A stretch of 64,000 nt of DNA. Source: Eubacteriales bacterium (GTDB taxonomy: Bacteria; Bacillota; Clostridia; Saccharofermentanales; DTU023). Position numbers and translations under genes: made by a program. Position 1 is the first letter of the stretch. Each line of letters opens with the position of its first letter. The notes beneath the pieces were generated by a model that saw only the letters and a program-made list of their open reading frames with translations, did not search any database and had not been told where the DNA came from. Below are positions 35,778 through 45,373 of this stretch, piece after piece. The stretch lies in assembly GCA_030532065.1 (NCBI GenBank), contig JAUNLW010000001.1, positions 154,746 to 218,745 of the forward strand, written 5' to 3'.

Positions 35778-36897
35778 CCGTCGCAACAAAACAGAAAGCT
35801 TTTTCGAAGACCTGGATTACCGCCTGCTGGTTCCGGTGGTGATCATGACGGTGATTGGTCTTTATGTGATGAATCTAGTGCTCCAGGCAGGTTACGGGGC
35901 TGGTTCCTATCCGGCCAATTTCTACAAGCAGACCGGAGCTGTCGTGATGGGGCTTTTGCTGGCTTTGCTAGTTACCCTGATTGATTATCCTACGCTGAAA
36001 CTCCTCTCCTGGCTGGTTTACGCAGTCGCTTTGCTGCTCTTAATCTACGTTAAAGTTGATAATTTCTCGTTGGCGGCGACTACCGGCGCAGACTCCTGGA
36101 TAATTTTGCCTATCGTGGGCAGCTTCCAGCCTTCAGAACTGGCCAAAGTCGGTATATCCATGGTGGGAGCTCACTATTTTGACCGCATGAAAAGAGGCGA
36201 AATACCTTATTTGCGTGGCTTCTTCAGCCTGGCTCTGATCTACGGTATACCGGTCTTCCTGATTTATAAGGAACCGGACCTCGGTACCTCCACAGTAATA
36301 ATTTTTATGTTCCTGGTTACGCTTTTTATCTGGGGACTGCCTGCTAGATTTATCGTGGCGCTGGGACTTTTAGGCGTGTTGTTTATCTTTGTCTTATGGA
36401 ATTTTTCCTTTTCGCCTTATATGAAAAACCGCGTCCTGGCTCTTTTGTTCCCTGCTCAGGGCCTCTCGGAATCCTACCATTTGGAGCAGGCGCTACAGGC
36501 CATAGGTTCCGGTGGATTACTGGGCAACCGCGGTGAAGTCCATGTTTACGTACCGGTAAAAGAGTCGGACTTTATTTACTCCGCGATCGGCGAGCATTTG
36601 GGTTGGATCGGAACAACTACTCTGCTGATAGTGATCGCCATCTATCTGGTGCGTGCGGTGCAGGTAGCGCATAGGGCTGAGGGCCATGATTACTATGCCT
36701 CTTATTTGATGATGGCGCTGGTAGCAAGCCAGCTGATCCACTTCGTGGAAAATATGGGTATGAATGTTGGACTGTTACCAATTACCGGCATTCCCTTGCC
36801 CTTTATCAGCAGTGGCGGTACGGCGATGATCGTAAACTTTTTTGCCTTAGGCCTGATGCTCAATATATCCATGGAATTCAAAGACTACGTAAATTAG
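35761..36897 (+). CDS. rodA: SEDS peptidoglycan polymerase RodA
   Basis: A 378-residue, roughly ten-helix SEDS glycosyltransferase that polymerises lipid II for cell elongation. It contains SFQPSELAKVGI (catalytic-region Glu/Lys), the GSGGLLG and VPVKESDFIYSAIGEHLGW motifs, and MNVGLLPITGIPLPFISSGG, all closer to RodA than to FtsW. ATG 35761 has AAAGGA five to six bases upstream and lies inside the end of lgt. It is the last gene before the terminator at 36935. Confidence 0.93.
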   Translation: MQTLSNRRNKTESFFEDLDYRLLVPVVIMTVIGLYVMNLVLQAGYGAGSYPANFYKQTGAVVMGLLLALLVTLIDYPTLKLLSWLVYAVALLLLIYVKVDNFSLAATTGADSWIILPIVGSFQPSELAKVGISMVGAHYFDRMKRGEIPYLRGFFSLALIYGIPVFLIYKEPDLGTSTVIIFMFLVTLFIWGLPARFIVALGLLGVLFIFVLWNFSFSPYMKNRVLALLFPAQGLSESYHLEQALQAIGSGGLLGNRGEVHVYVPVKESDFIYSAIGEHLGWIGTTTLLIVIAIYLVRAVQVAHRAEGHDYYASYLMMALVASQLIHFVENMGMNVGLLPITGIPLPFISSGGTAMIVNFFALGLMLNISMEFKDYVN

Positions 36898-36934
36898 CGC
36901 ACGATTTATTTTAGAGAATAGGTTAAGTTTTCCC

Positions 36935-36962
36935 ACCCGGACCATGCTGGCCCGGGTTTTTC
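36935..36962 (+). terminator. Intrinsic terminator after rodA
   Basis: ACCCGG (36935-36940) pairs with CCGGGT (36952-36957), then a T5 run. It separates the rimP-rodA transcript from the mraZ operon. Confidence 0.85.
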
Positions 36963-37010
36963 TTTGCCCTGAATGATTGTTTTGAAAGCAGATCTACCGT
37001 AAAATGCCAC

Positions 37011-37056
37011 AAAGTGGTAAGAAGTGGTGTGTATGAGTAGATAAATGGTGTATAAT
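37011..37056 (+). promoter_or_regulatory. mraZ promoter with MraZ-box-like direct repeats
   Basis: AAGTGGT occurs at 37012-37018 and 37022-37028, exactly 10 bases apart. A weaker AAATGGT is at 37043-37049, just ahead of a perfect TATAAT (37051-37056). MraZ proteins are known to bind spaced GTGG-type direct repeats at their own promoter. No good -35 is present. The sites would overlap RNA polymerase binding, consistent with autorepression of the dcw operon. Confidence 0.7.
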
Positions 37057-37084
37057 GGCGGGGAAAGGAGAGTTGTAGGCGGAG

Positions 37085-37519
37085 ATGGCGCGCTATATTC
37101 ACACAATCGATGCCAAAGGCAGAGTAATTGTTCCGGCCAGGGTCAGAAATAACCTGGACGGTACACTTTACGTTGCCCCCAGCTTAGATGCCGGCTATCT
37201 CTCCGCGTATAACAGCCAACAATTCCAAGCTATCTTGGATCAGTTACGAGATTTATCTGGTACAGACAAGGATGTGAGGGCGTTTAGACGCTCGTTCCTG
37301 GGCAGTGCCATTGCTTGTGAGCTGGACAGCCAAGGTCGCATATTGGTCAATGAGGAGCTCTGGTCAAGTATTGGGGTAGCGGCAGGTGAGGAGATCTGCT
37401 TTATTGATATGTTCGATAAAGTCGAGATATGTTCCAAAGCCTTCTACGATGCCAGCCTGGCAAAAGAGCCTGAACTCAGCGATCTGGATCTGAGTCGTTT
37501 TGATGTCAAAGGATTGTAG
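37085..37519 (+). CDS. mraZ: Transcriptional regulator MraZ
   Basis: A 144-residue SpoVT/AbrB-type double-beta-barrel regulator with two MraZ repeats. The first carries IDAKGRVIVPARVR, the second ELDSQGRILVNEELWSSIGV. It is the conserved first gene of the dcw cluster and in other species represses it. AGG (37077-37079) lies close to the ATG. A better AAGGAG is 14 bases upstream. Confidence 0.95.
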   Translation: MARYIHTIDAKGRVIVPARVRNNLDGTLYVAPSLDAGYLSAYNSQQFQAILDQLRDLSGTDKDVRAFRRSFLGSAIACELDSQGRILVNEELWSSIGVAAGEEICFIDMFDKVEICSKAFYDASLAKEPELSDLDLSRFDVKGL

Positions 37520-38465
37520 CACTTACCACGTACCCGTCTTATTGACGGAATGCTTGACCCAACTCGCGATCAAGCCAGACGGTATCTATTTGGACGGTAC
37601 CTTGGGTGGTGGTGGCCATTCTCAAAAGATCTTAGAGCAGCTGGGAACAGATGGCCGACTTATTTGCCTGGATCGTGACCAGATGGCTATTGAAGCCGCT
37701 AAAGCACGTTTAGCTGAGACGAAAAGTGCTGCCCGTTATGATCTGGTCCAATCAGATTTTGCTAACTATGACCAAGCACTTGAGAAATTGGGAGTTGAGC
37801 AATTAGATGGCGTACTCCTAGACCTTGGTGTATCTTCCGCGCAACTGGATATCGGAGCGAGAGGTTTTTCCTACATGGAAGATGGCCCTCTGGATATGCG
37901 AATGGACCAAAGCCGAGGTAAAACCGCTCAGGATCTGGTAAATCAGGCCAGTGAAGAGGAACTGGCGGATATTCTTTGGAAGTATGGCGAAGAACGTTAT
38001 TCCAGAAGAATTGCCGCCGGTATTGTGGCAGCAAGGGAGAAAAGACCCATCAGTATGACTCATGAGCTGGTAGAAATCATAACAGCTTCCATGCCTGGCA
38101 AGGCGCTCAGAGAAAAACAGCATCCAGCCAAGCGGAGCTTTCAAGCCTTACGGATTGCCGTCAACGATGAGCTGGGCCAGTTAGAGGGTTTTTTAGATAA
38201 GATCCCAGATTATATGGCTGAGGGGGGAAGGATACTAATCATCAGCTTTCATTCTTTGGAAGATCGTTTGGTAAAGCACGCCATGCGTACTTGGGAGCAG
38301 CCTTGTACCTGTCCATCGGATTTGCCCCGATGTGTTTGTGGCAAAAAAAGTTTAGGACAGGCAAAACCCCGCAAGTCAATTGTGGCAACTGAAGAAGAAG
38401 TAAAAGAAAATCCACGTTCTAGAAGCGCGCGTTTACGAGTTTTCGTGGTTAACAGAGAAAGATAA
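37503..38465 (+). CDS. rsmH: 16S rRNA (cytosine-1402-N4)-methyltransferase RsmH
   Basis: SAM-dependent methyltransferase (formerly MraW) acting in the 30S P-site region. It has HVPVLLTECL, the SAM-binding YLDGTLGGGGHS, GVLLDLGVSSAQLD, RGFSYMEDGPLDMRMD, the KRSFQALRIAVNDEL motif and LIISFHSLEDRLVK. ATG 37503 lies inside the mraZ end (17-base overlap), so translation is coupled. Confidence 0.96.
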   Translation: MSKDCSTYHVPVLLTECLTQLAIKPDGIYLDGTLGGGGHSQKILEQLGTDGRLICLDRDQMAIEAAKARLAETKSAARYDLVQSDFANYDQALEKLGVEQLDGVLLDLGVSSAQLDIGARGFSYMEDGPLDMRMDQSRGKTAQDLVNQASEEELADILWKYGEERYSRRIAAGIVAAREKRPISMTHELVEIITASMPGKALREKQHPAKRSFQALRIAVNDELGQLEGFLDKIPDYMAEGGRILIISFHSLEDRLVKHAMRTWEQPCTCPSDLPRCVCGKKSLGQAKPRKSIVATEEEVKENPRSRSARLRVFVVNRER

Positions 38466-38495
38466 ATAGATTTTGAGAGAGGAGGCAAGTGAGAG

Positions 38496-39146
38496 TTGAA
38501 TAATACACCCAGATCATTAATAAGCAACCATGGACATGAGCGTCAGGCTTCTGGTATGCATAATTCCTGGCCGCAAGCACTGTCTGATCTCAGGACTCAA
38601 GGAAATCTGGCTTATGAAACGGTAGCCTGGCCTCCCCAGGAAGTTCCTGACTATCAGGAAGCATATGAGCGCCAACGCGCTTTGGCTAAACGAGAAGCTG
38701 ACCGCCAGCGCCAATTAGCTGAGGCTCAGAAACGGTTGGCATTAGAACGTCGTCAGAAGATCCGCCGGGTTTTAGGCTGTTTGGTTATTGTTTCTCTTGT
38801 CTTCGGTGGTCTCATGACCCGCCAGGCAAAGATTTATGAGCAAAACTTCAGTAATACTGCTATGCGCAGACAGATTGAAGAACAGAAAGAAGATAACAGC
38901 GAGCTGCAGAACCGTTTGCTCAGCAAAAGCGAAAATTCTTATATCGAAAAAGAAGCTCTGCGGCTATTTGGATTAAGGCGTCCCTCACAAATGCAGAGGG
39001 TGGTTGTGGACTTACCTCCCAGTGACAATTTGATTTTTTACGAGCATAAAGGGACCAAAACAGATAGTGAACAAAGTATTAGTAACAATTACCAGGTGTT
39101 GGAAGCATATATGAAAGCCTTTGGTATCGCTCCCGACGATAGATAA
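38496..39146 (+). CDS. ftsL: FtsL-like divisome protein
   Basis: A 216-residue bitopic membrane protein in the ftsL position between rsmH and the class B PBP. A long charged cytoplasmic N-terminus (1-90, with a Gln/Arg/Glu helix) precedes one membrane helix (VLGCLVIVSLVFGGLMT, about 91-107). An extracytoplasmic coiled coil with QIEEQKEDNSELQNRL follows. The sequence itself is not conserved enough to prove FtsL; position and topology do most of the work. The probable start is TTG 38496 with GAGGAGG about 10 bases upstream. The N-terminal part is longer than in B. subtilis FtsL. Confidence 0.8.
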   Translation: MNNTPRSLISNHGHERQASGMHNSWPQALSDLRTQGNLAYETVAWPPQEVPDYQEAYERQRALAKREADRQRQLAEAQKRLALERRQKIRRVLGCLVIVSLVFGGLMTRQAKIYEQNFSNTAMRRQIEEQKEDNSELQNRLLSKSENSYIEKEALRLFGLRRPSQMQRVVVDLPPSDNLIFYEHKGTKTDSEQSISNNYQVLEAYMKAFGIAPDDR

Positions 39147-39184
39147 AATAGACAACATTACAAGATGACGTCAGGTATATAACA

Positions 39185-41425
39185 GTGGCTAAGCGAACAA
39201 AGAAGATGAGATCAAGACAAAAGTACAACATCAGGGCAATACAGATTACTGTGGCCCTTGTTTTTGTTTTTGCCATAATCTTGGTAGGTGCTTTGTTTAA
39301 GATCCAGGTACTAGACCATGCCAAGACTTCTATTTTGGCTTCTGATCAGTATTATTCAACGCAGATGGACCCGGCACGACGTGGCTCAATCTACGACCGC
39401 AATGGTATAAAACTGGCCTCTACCAGTTTTGTTTATCGTGTTGGTATTACACCCAAACATGTCTATTCTCGCAGTAAGGCAGCTTCCCCCTCACAGATTG
39501 AGGAAAAATTTGCCGACATTCTGGATATCCCTCTGGCTGACGTACAGTCTGCCATGGGAAAAGTTGAGTCTTCATACGAACAATTAGCTAAAAATGTACC
39601 GGAAGAGCAAGGTAAACAACTGGAAGCCTATTTGCAGGAGAATGCGGTAGGCGGCGTTCGCTTAGATAAAGAACCTAAACGCTATTATCTCAACGGCAAT
39701 CTGGCCAGTCAGGTCCTGGGTTTTGCTTCTTACGATGAGGGAGAGATTCATGGCCGTCTGGGGATGGAGCTGGCTTACGACTCTATTCTGTCCGGCTCGG
39801 CAGGATTTGACTATGCCGCCCGTGACAATTACTTAAGTCATGGCTATTTACCTTACGGCGTCCGACGTGATAAGGCTAAAGCGGATGGACTGGAGATAGT
39901 TTCTACGCTTGATTTAAATATTCAAGATATCCTCCAGGAAGATCTGGAAAGCGCGATCAAAGCTTATGACGCAGTAGAAAACGGCATGGGCATCGTGATG
40001 AATCCGTACAACGGAGAAATCCTGGCTATGGCTTCCTATCCATATTTTGAAAGCTCGGATCCTACCGGCCCGCCTTCGGGTGTTTCTGCCAAAGACTGGG
40101 ATCAGGCGAATGAAACTACTATCCAATGGCTGCAGGAGAACGCCTGGAAAAACAAAAATATTTCCAGCCTTTACGAAGCAGGCTCGACTATGAAAACACT
40201 CACTGCCGCTATGGGCATGGAAGAGAATGTCACTTCCGAAGATAAGGTCTATAACGATGACACCATCCAGGTTCTGGACGCTGAGATTTCCTGCTATGGA
40301 GGTGGTCATGGTTATGAAACCATGGAGATGGGCTTTTGGAACTCCTGCAACCCGATTTTTGTACAGGTTGCCCTGGAATTAGGCGTAGACACTTTCTACC
40401 AGTACATCCGAGATTTTGGCTTTTACGAGCCAACTGGTTTGGGTATGCCCGGCGAGACCAACTGCATTTTCCATACCAACCCGTCCATCCTGGACATGTC
40501 CAATCTGAGTTTTGGTGAGTCCTCGGGCGTTACGACCATGCACTTGATGAAGGCTTTCGGTGCCCTAGTAAATGGTGGTAAACTTATCACTCCTACTCTG
40601 GTAAAAGAAATCAGAACTCAGGACGGACAAATTGTTGAAAGCCATACGCCAGAAGTGACCAGGCGTGTTATCTCGCCTTCCACTTCAGCCAGAGTACGTA
40701 AGCTGATGCAGGGTATGGTGGAGCACAGTCAAGGCTATACTAACGCCTGGGGTTACAACATCGGTGGCAAAACATCAACGTCTACAGATGAGTTGGAAGG
40801 CCAGATTACTATTTCTTTTATGGCCGCTGCACCTATAGAACATCCTGAAGTCTTGGTTATGATCGTCTTGCAAAAACCCAGTAATCCGGAACTGGGTGGT
40901 ACGGAAGCACAAATTGTAACCATGAATACCTGCTCCCGTATCCTGGACTATCTCAATGTAGATCGCGCTTATTCAGACACCGATATTTATAAGTTTGGTA
41001 AGTCGATCGCCACGCCAAATCTAATTGGCTATAAAGTAACGGATGCCGCCCAGTCTTTGACTTTCCAACAAATATCGGTCAAAGCGATGGGGGAGAACAC
41101 CCAGGGCGATTCTAAGATCAAGTCTCAGTTCCCGGCAGAAGGAACATTGATCTATCCCGGCTCCAATATCTTTGTCTTTAGCAAAGTGCCGGATACGACC
41201 TTCATCACAATGCCGGACTTCAGCCAGATGAACTATAACGAGATCATCAATACCTGCAATCGCTTGGGCCTTACACCGAATTTTCAAGGCCCTCTGGACG
41301 GCAATTGCGTAAGTCAGCGTCTCATATCCGGTGAGTTGGCGGAAGGCTCTAGTGGCCTGGTGGGAGAAAGCGTCAGCTTCGGTTCTGTAGTAGAAGTTAC
41401 TATGGCACTTGACACCGCCGGCTAA
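39185..41425 (+). CDS. Class B penicillin-binding protein with PASTA domains (FtsI/PBP2B/SpoVD type)
   Basis: Septal peptidoglycan transpeptidase. It has one N-terminal membrane helix (about 20-40), then a dimerisation domain starting DPARRGSIYDRNGIKLA. The transpeptidase domain has S334-T-M-K in EAGSTMKTL and S387-C-N. The third motif, normally KTG, reads K529-T-S in GGKTSTS. Two PASTA-like repeats (about 615-680 and 681-746) complete the 746 residues. The start is GTG 39185. The gene is followed directly by murF, with no murE between. A division role is inferred from the dcw position; SpoVD-like sporulation function cannot be excluded. Confidence 0.92.
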   Translation: MAKRTKKMRSRQKYNIRAIQITVALVFVFAIILVGALFKIQVLDHAKTSILASDQYYSTQMDPARRGSIYDRNGIKLASTSFVYRVGITPKHVYSRSKAASPSQIEEKFADILDIPLADVQSAMGKVESSYEQLAKNVPEEQGKQLEAYLQENAVGGVRLDKEPKRYYLNGNLASQVLGFASYDEGEIHGRLGMELAYDSILSGSAGFDYAARDNYLSHGYLPYGVRRDKAKADGLEIVSTLDLNIQDILQEDLESAIKAYDAVENGMGIVMNPYNGEILAMASYPYFESSDPTGPPSGVSAKDWDQANETTIQWLQENAWKNKNISSLYEAGSTMKTLTAAMGMEENVTSEDKVYNDDTIQVLDAEISCYGGGHGYETMEMGFWNSCNPIFVQVALELGVDTFYQYIRDFGFYEPTGLGMPGETNCIFHTNPSILDMSNLSFGESSGVTTMHLMKAFGALVNGGKLITPTLVKEIRTQDGQIVESHTPEVTRRVISPSTSARVRKLMQGMVEHSQGYTNAWGYNIGGKTSTSTDELEGQITISFMAAAPIEHPEVLVMIVLQKPSNPELGGTEAQIVTMNTCSRILDYLNVDRAYSDTDIYKFGKSIATPNLIGYKVTDAAQSLTFQQISVKAMGENTQGDSKIKSQFPAEGTLIYPGSNIFVFSKVPDTTFITMPDFSQMNYNEIINTCNRLGLTPNFQGPLDGNCVSQRLISGELAEGSSGLVGESVSFGSVVEVTMALDTAG

Positions 41426-41455
41426 TGAGGCACTATTACACGAGGAGGAGCGGAA

Positions 41456-42934
41456 ATGGCAAGATTTATACCAGCACAGATAAAGGCTTGGACGGGTGGA
41501 GAGCTGCTTCAGACGGACCTTAGCCGAGAAAATATAGAAAATTTCTACCGGGGTATTTCCACAGATACTCGAGATCTTCGGCCGGGCGAGTTATTTTTAG
41601 CCTTGCGTGGAGATAACTTTGACGGACATGACTTTGTTCAACAGGCGATCAAACTAGGGGCTGCCTGCCTGGTCGTAGAAAAGCATTCAAATATCGGACA
41701 GCAGTTTTATCATCACTTTGACCGCAAGAGCTCTTTGCCTGACGTTCTGCTGGTCGATGATAGTTTGGTTGCATATGGTCAAATTGCCGCCGGTTACCGT
41801 CAAACGCTTCTGGCCAGTGTTATTGCCATAACCGGCAGTGTCGGTAAAACCACTACGCGTCGTATGGTAAGCGAAGTAATCTCACGTCAGGTCTGTACCC
41901 ATGAGACGGTTAAGAACCAAAACAACCTGATTGGTGTCCCCTTGACCATTCTGGAAGCCAGTGATGACGATGACGTGATCGTGGCTGAGCTGGGCGTAGA
42001 TCGACCGGGTGAAATCAAACGCCTGAGCGAGATTTCCAGGCCAGATATTGCTATTCTTACCAGCATAGGCTACAGCCATGCGGCCTATTTGGGTAGTAGA
42101 GAAAATATTCTTAAAGAGAAGACCGATATTATTTACGGTATGAAACCTAACGGACTGATTTTGATCAATGGTCAAGATGATGCCTTGCGTAACTGGGCAG
42201 CAGAGACTGAAACCGGTCTTTTCATCTGGTCAATCACTAATGAGCCACCTCAAGAAGATCGCTATGACAGGCTACCCTGTTTCTGGGCAGAGAACGTAGT
42301 ATTAACTCAACACTCCACCAGTTTTGAAGCACACACCGACTTAGACCCCACTCAAGTCCTGCAGGTTACTATCCCGGCACCGGGTAAATACTTGGTTCGC
42401 GCGGCTCTCTTTGCCCTGGCATCGGCCTACGCCTTAGGACTGGACATGCAGCAGGCGGCTCTGGATTGTGGTCAGTTCCACAACACCGGTAATCGTCAGA
42501 ACATCATTGAGGTGGGTGATTTACTGCTGGTTGATGACTCTTATAATGCTTCACCTGAATCAGTTATTTCCGGTCTTGAAACCTTGGAATTGTTGGGTGA
42601 AACCCGTGAGCGCACTGTGGCCTGCCTGGCCGGTATACGTGAGCTCGGTAAGTACACAGAAGAGTTGCATCGTCATATTGCTGATTGGCTAGTAGAACAT
42701 CCGGTGGATCAGCTCTTCCTGGTTGGTCCGGAAATGTCTTACCTGGCACAGGGTTTACGCGAAGCGGGAAGTGAGATCCCCTTCAGCATCTATGAGCGTA
42801 CGGATGATCTTATCCAAGATCTTGAAGGACAGCTACGCGCAGGGGACATTATCCTGCTCAAAGGCTCACGCTTCTACCAGATGGAGAAGGTCCATATCGC
42901 CTTGTCTGAAGGTACGATCCGCCTGGTTAAATAA
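41456..42934 (+). CDS. murF: UDP-MurNAc-tripeptide-D-Ala-D-Ala ligase MurF
   Basis: ATP-dependent Mur ligase adding D-Ala-D-Ala to the UDP-MurNAc tripeptide. It has 492 residues. The N-terminal domain has GISTDTRDLRPGELFLALRG, the P-loop is AITGSVGKTTTRRM, then NNLIGVPLTIL, ELGVDRPGEI and the late VDDSYNASPESVISGLE. That last motif and NQNNLIGVPLT are MurF-type rather than MurE. The start ATG follows GAGGAGGAG. Its D-Ala-D-Ala substrate would come from the ligase at 54632. Confidence 0.95.
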   Translation: MARFIPAQIKAWTGGELLQTDLSRENIENFYRGISTDTRDLRPGELFLALRGDNFDGHDFVQQAIKLGAACLVVEKHSNIGQQFYHHFDRKSSLPDVLLVDDSLVAYGQIAAGYRQTLLASVIAITGSVGKTTTRRMVSEVISRQVCTHETVKNQNNLIGVPLTILEASDDDDVIVAELGVDRPGEIKRLSEISRPDIAILTSIGYSHAAYLGSRENILKEKTDIIYGMKPNGLILINGQDDALRNWAAETETGLFIWSITNEPPQEDRYDRLPCFWAENVVLTQHSTSFEAHTDLDPTQVLQVTIPAPGKYLVRAALFALASAYALGLDMQQAALDCGQFHNTGNRQNIIEVGDLLLVDDSYNASPESVISGLETLELLGETRERTVACLAGIRELGKYTEELHRHIADWLVEHPVDQLFLVGPEMSYLAQGLREAGSEIPFSIYERTDDLIQDLEGQLRAGDIILLKGSRFYQMEKVHIALSEGTIRLVK

Positions 42935-42951
42935 AAGGGAGGACGCTTGCC

Positions 42952-43932
42952 ATGCAACAAGTTTTGGTCCTATGTTTGATGACCTTTGGTTTCAGCCTGG
43001 TAGTTGGTTATTGGTTATTACCGCGCATTAAAGCCTGGGGCCATGGCCAACAAGTAAGGGAAGATGGTCCCAAGAGTCACTTATCTAAGAGTGGCACACC
43101 TACCTTTGGTGGTCTTTTCTTTCTCTTGCCGATGGCGGCAGTTTGGATTTTGCGCTTTATCGCGCAAGGCCAGTTTGATGCCTTTCAGGTTATCTTCCTC
43201 TTGGTATTTGCCTATGCTCTGGTGGGATTTTGGGATGACTATACCAAGGTCATGATCAACAAGGCCGGCATCTCAGTCAAGCAAAAAGCCTTAAGCCTGG
43301 GCTTGATTACTCTGACCTTCGCTTATTATTTTGTTTATGGTCGTGGAGTAGATCCAGTTTACATTCGCTTGTTTGCTGGTAACCAGGTGACTATTAGCGG
43401 AGCTTACCGCCTGCTGTACCTGGTCTTTATCATCCTCTACCTGTTCTTTATTTCTAATTCTGTAAATCTATCTGACGGTATTGACGGACTCTGTTCCAGC
43501 CTTATGCTGGTCGCGACCCTAACTTTCGCGCCGGTCCTATATAAACTTGCAGGAACTGAGGGTTTACCGCTGATAGCTGTAATCTTGGTCTTAGCTGGTG
43601 GCGCGGGGGCTTTTCTCGTCTTTAATCACCATCCGGCAAAAGTTTTCATGGGAGACACGGGCTCTCTTGCCTTAGGCGTAGGACTGGCAGCGGTTGCGCT
43701 CTGGGCCGGCATACCTTGGATTATGCTCTTAACTGGTCTGGTTTTTGTAGTAGAAGGCTTATCGTCTCTCTTGCAAGTGGCATACTTCAAGGCGACCCAC
43801 GGCAAGCGCATCTTCCGTATGGCTCCCTTGCATCACCACTTTGAGTTGGGCGGCTGGAGTGAGAACAAAATCGTGATTTGCTTTAGCCTGGTTGGCCTGG
43901 TGGCTGGCCTTATGGCTTTGCTCTTGGTCTAG
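42952..43932 (+). CDS. mraY: Phospho-MurNAc-pentapeptide transferase MraY
   Basis: Integral membrane enzyme making lipid I from UDP-MurNAc-pentapeptide and undecaprenyl phosphate. It has 326 residues and ten helices, with GPKSHLSKSGTPTFGG, the Asp-rich GFWDDYTKV, SNSVNLSDGIDGL, VFMGDTGSLALG and the His motif MAPLHHHFELGGWSE. The ribosome-binding site is GGGAGG ten bases before ATG 42952. Confidence 0.97.
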   Translation: MQQVLVLCLMTFGFSLVVGYWLLPRIKAWGHGQQVREDGPKSHLSKSGTPTFGGLFFLLPMAAVWILRFIAQGQFDAFQVIFLLVFAYALVGFWDDYTKVMINKAGISVKQKALSLGLITLTFAYYFVYGRGVDPVYIRLFAGNQVTISGAYRLLYLVFIILYLFFISNSVNLSDGIDGLCSSLMLVATLTFAPVLYKLAGTEGLPLIAVILVLAGGAGAFLVFNHHPAKVFMGDTGSLALGVGLAAVALWAGIPWIMLLTGLVFVVEGLSSLLQVAYFKATHGKRIFRMAPLHHHFELGGWSENKIVICFSLVGLVAGLMALLLV

Positions 43933-43954
43933 GAGTGTTTTAGGGAGTTGTACT

Positions 43955-45370
43955 GTGCCGGTAAGTGATCTAGGAAAAGCAAAAAAAATCAAGGCTCAGG
44001 ATGAGGCCAAACAACGCGAGCGCCGAGAGGATATGGCCTTCTTACGCAGTGAGTTGGAAAACTACAACCGAGTAAATCTGCCCATGTTGCTCCTGGTTTT
44101 TGCCATGCTCAGCTATGGCCTGATCATGCTGTTTTCGGCAAGTCTCTCGTCTGCTTACGCAGAATGGGGCGATCCCATGTATTACGTTAAGCGCCAGTTC
44201 TTCTTTACTCTAATTGGCCTGATCTTGGTGTTTGTCATGCTGCGCATTCCCATCCGTTTTTTCAACCGGCCAGTGTTTACGGCAGCAGTCTATGGCGCAG
44301 GTACGATCTTGCTGCTTCTTGTTAGATTGAAGGGTGTGCAAGGTGACTACGGCGCCATGCGGTGGCTCTCACTTGGACCGATCCAATTCCAACCATCGGA
44401 GCTTTGCAAGATAGCTGCTATCTATGTATTGGCCAGTTATTTCCCTTATGTTGAGAAGGCCCAAAGGCAGGGACGCTGGATTGAAGATGATTCCAGGCAG
44501 CAGTTGATCACGGACGGTCGTCTTTACATTGTCTATCCAGCTGTTGCCATGGGAGTTTGGCTGGTACTTATTCTGATTCAACCACACTTTTCCGGCGCTT
44601 TTATTCTGTTCCTGGTTACTGCCAGTATTTTCTGGGTCGCCAAGATACCGGGCAAAGTGTGGTTGTCCGGCCTGGCGCAACTCTTGCCGATACTTTTGAT
44701 TCTGGCGATTTTGCTCTTTGCGATCTTCCCACTATTGACTAAGGGCCAAAGCTTTTTCGACTTCCTGAGTAAGCGTTTTGCTCACGTGTTTTCCCGCCTG
44801 AATACCTTTAATAATCCGGAAGAAGCCAGTGAAGACAGCCTGCACCAGGTGGTCCAGTCACGCTATGCTCTGGGCTCCGGCGGCTGGACTGGGAAAGGCT
44901 TGGGTATGGGACAACAGAAGTCCGGCTTCCTGCCTATGGTATATAACGACTTCATTCTTCCTTCAATCGGAGAAGAACTGGGTTTCTTAGGTAGTGTTTC
45001 TATCATTGCGCTGTTTGTAGTTTTCTTCTTGATTGGGGTTAGTATCTGCACTAGCTGTAACAGTAAATTTACCGTTATTCTCTCTTGGGGCTGTACGTTG
45101 TTAATTACCTTACAGGCACTTCTCAACATTGCGGTAGCGGCGGAGGTAATTCCTCCAACTGGCATTTCACTGCCTTTCTTCAGTTACGGTGGCTCATCGC
45201 AGATTTTCTTCTTATTAGCTGTGGGCTTTATACTTTCCTGTTCTAAAACCGGCCAAAAAGCTGATAAAAATTTGCAGTATATCTTGCTCGAACAAAGGTC
45301 CTACGATCGTTCCAACGCCGCTAAGCGACCGAACTCGTCCGAGCCGAGAAAAACACCCTTGGGTTATTAG
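43955..45370 (+). CDS. ftsW: Septal SEDS polymerase FtsW
   Basis: Lipid II polymerase of the divisome. The first 40 residues are a charged cytoplasmic extension, followed by about ten membrane helices with LSLGPIQFQPSELCKIAAIY, GSGGWTGKGLGMGQQK, ILPSIGEELGFLG and PTGISLPFFSYGGSSQIF, the FtsW form. I chose GTG 43955 with AGGGAG (43942-43947) seven bases upstream. The longer opening from 43892 lies inside mraY. No murD is present between mraY and ftsW. Confidence 0.95.
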   Translation: MPVSDLGKAKKIKAQDEAKQRERREDMAFLRSELENYNRVNLPMLLLVFAMLSYGLIMLFSASLSSAYAEWGDPMYYVKRQFFFTLIGLILVFVMLRIPIRFFNRPVFTAAVYGAGTILLLLVRLKGVQGDYGAMRWLSLGPIQFQPSELCKIAAIYVLASYFPYVEKAQRQGRWIEDDSRQQLITDGRLYIVYPAVAMGVWLVLILIQPHFSGAFILFLVTASIFWVAKIPGKVWLSGLAQLLPILLILAILLFAIFPLLTKGQSFFDFLSKRFAHVFSRLNTFNNPEEASEDSLHQVVQSRYALGSGGWTGKGLGMGQQKSGFLPMVYNDFILPSIGEELGFLGSVSIIALFVVFFLIGVSICTSCNSKFTVILSWGCTLLITLQALLNIAVAAEVIPPTGISLPFFSYGGSSQIFFLLAVGFILSCSKTGQKADKNLQYILLEQRSYDRSNAAKRPNSSEPRKTPLGY

Positions 45371-45373
45371 ACT

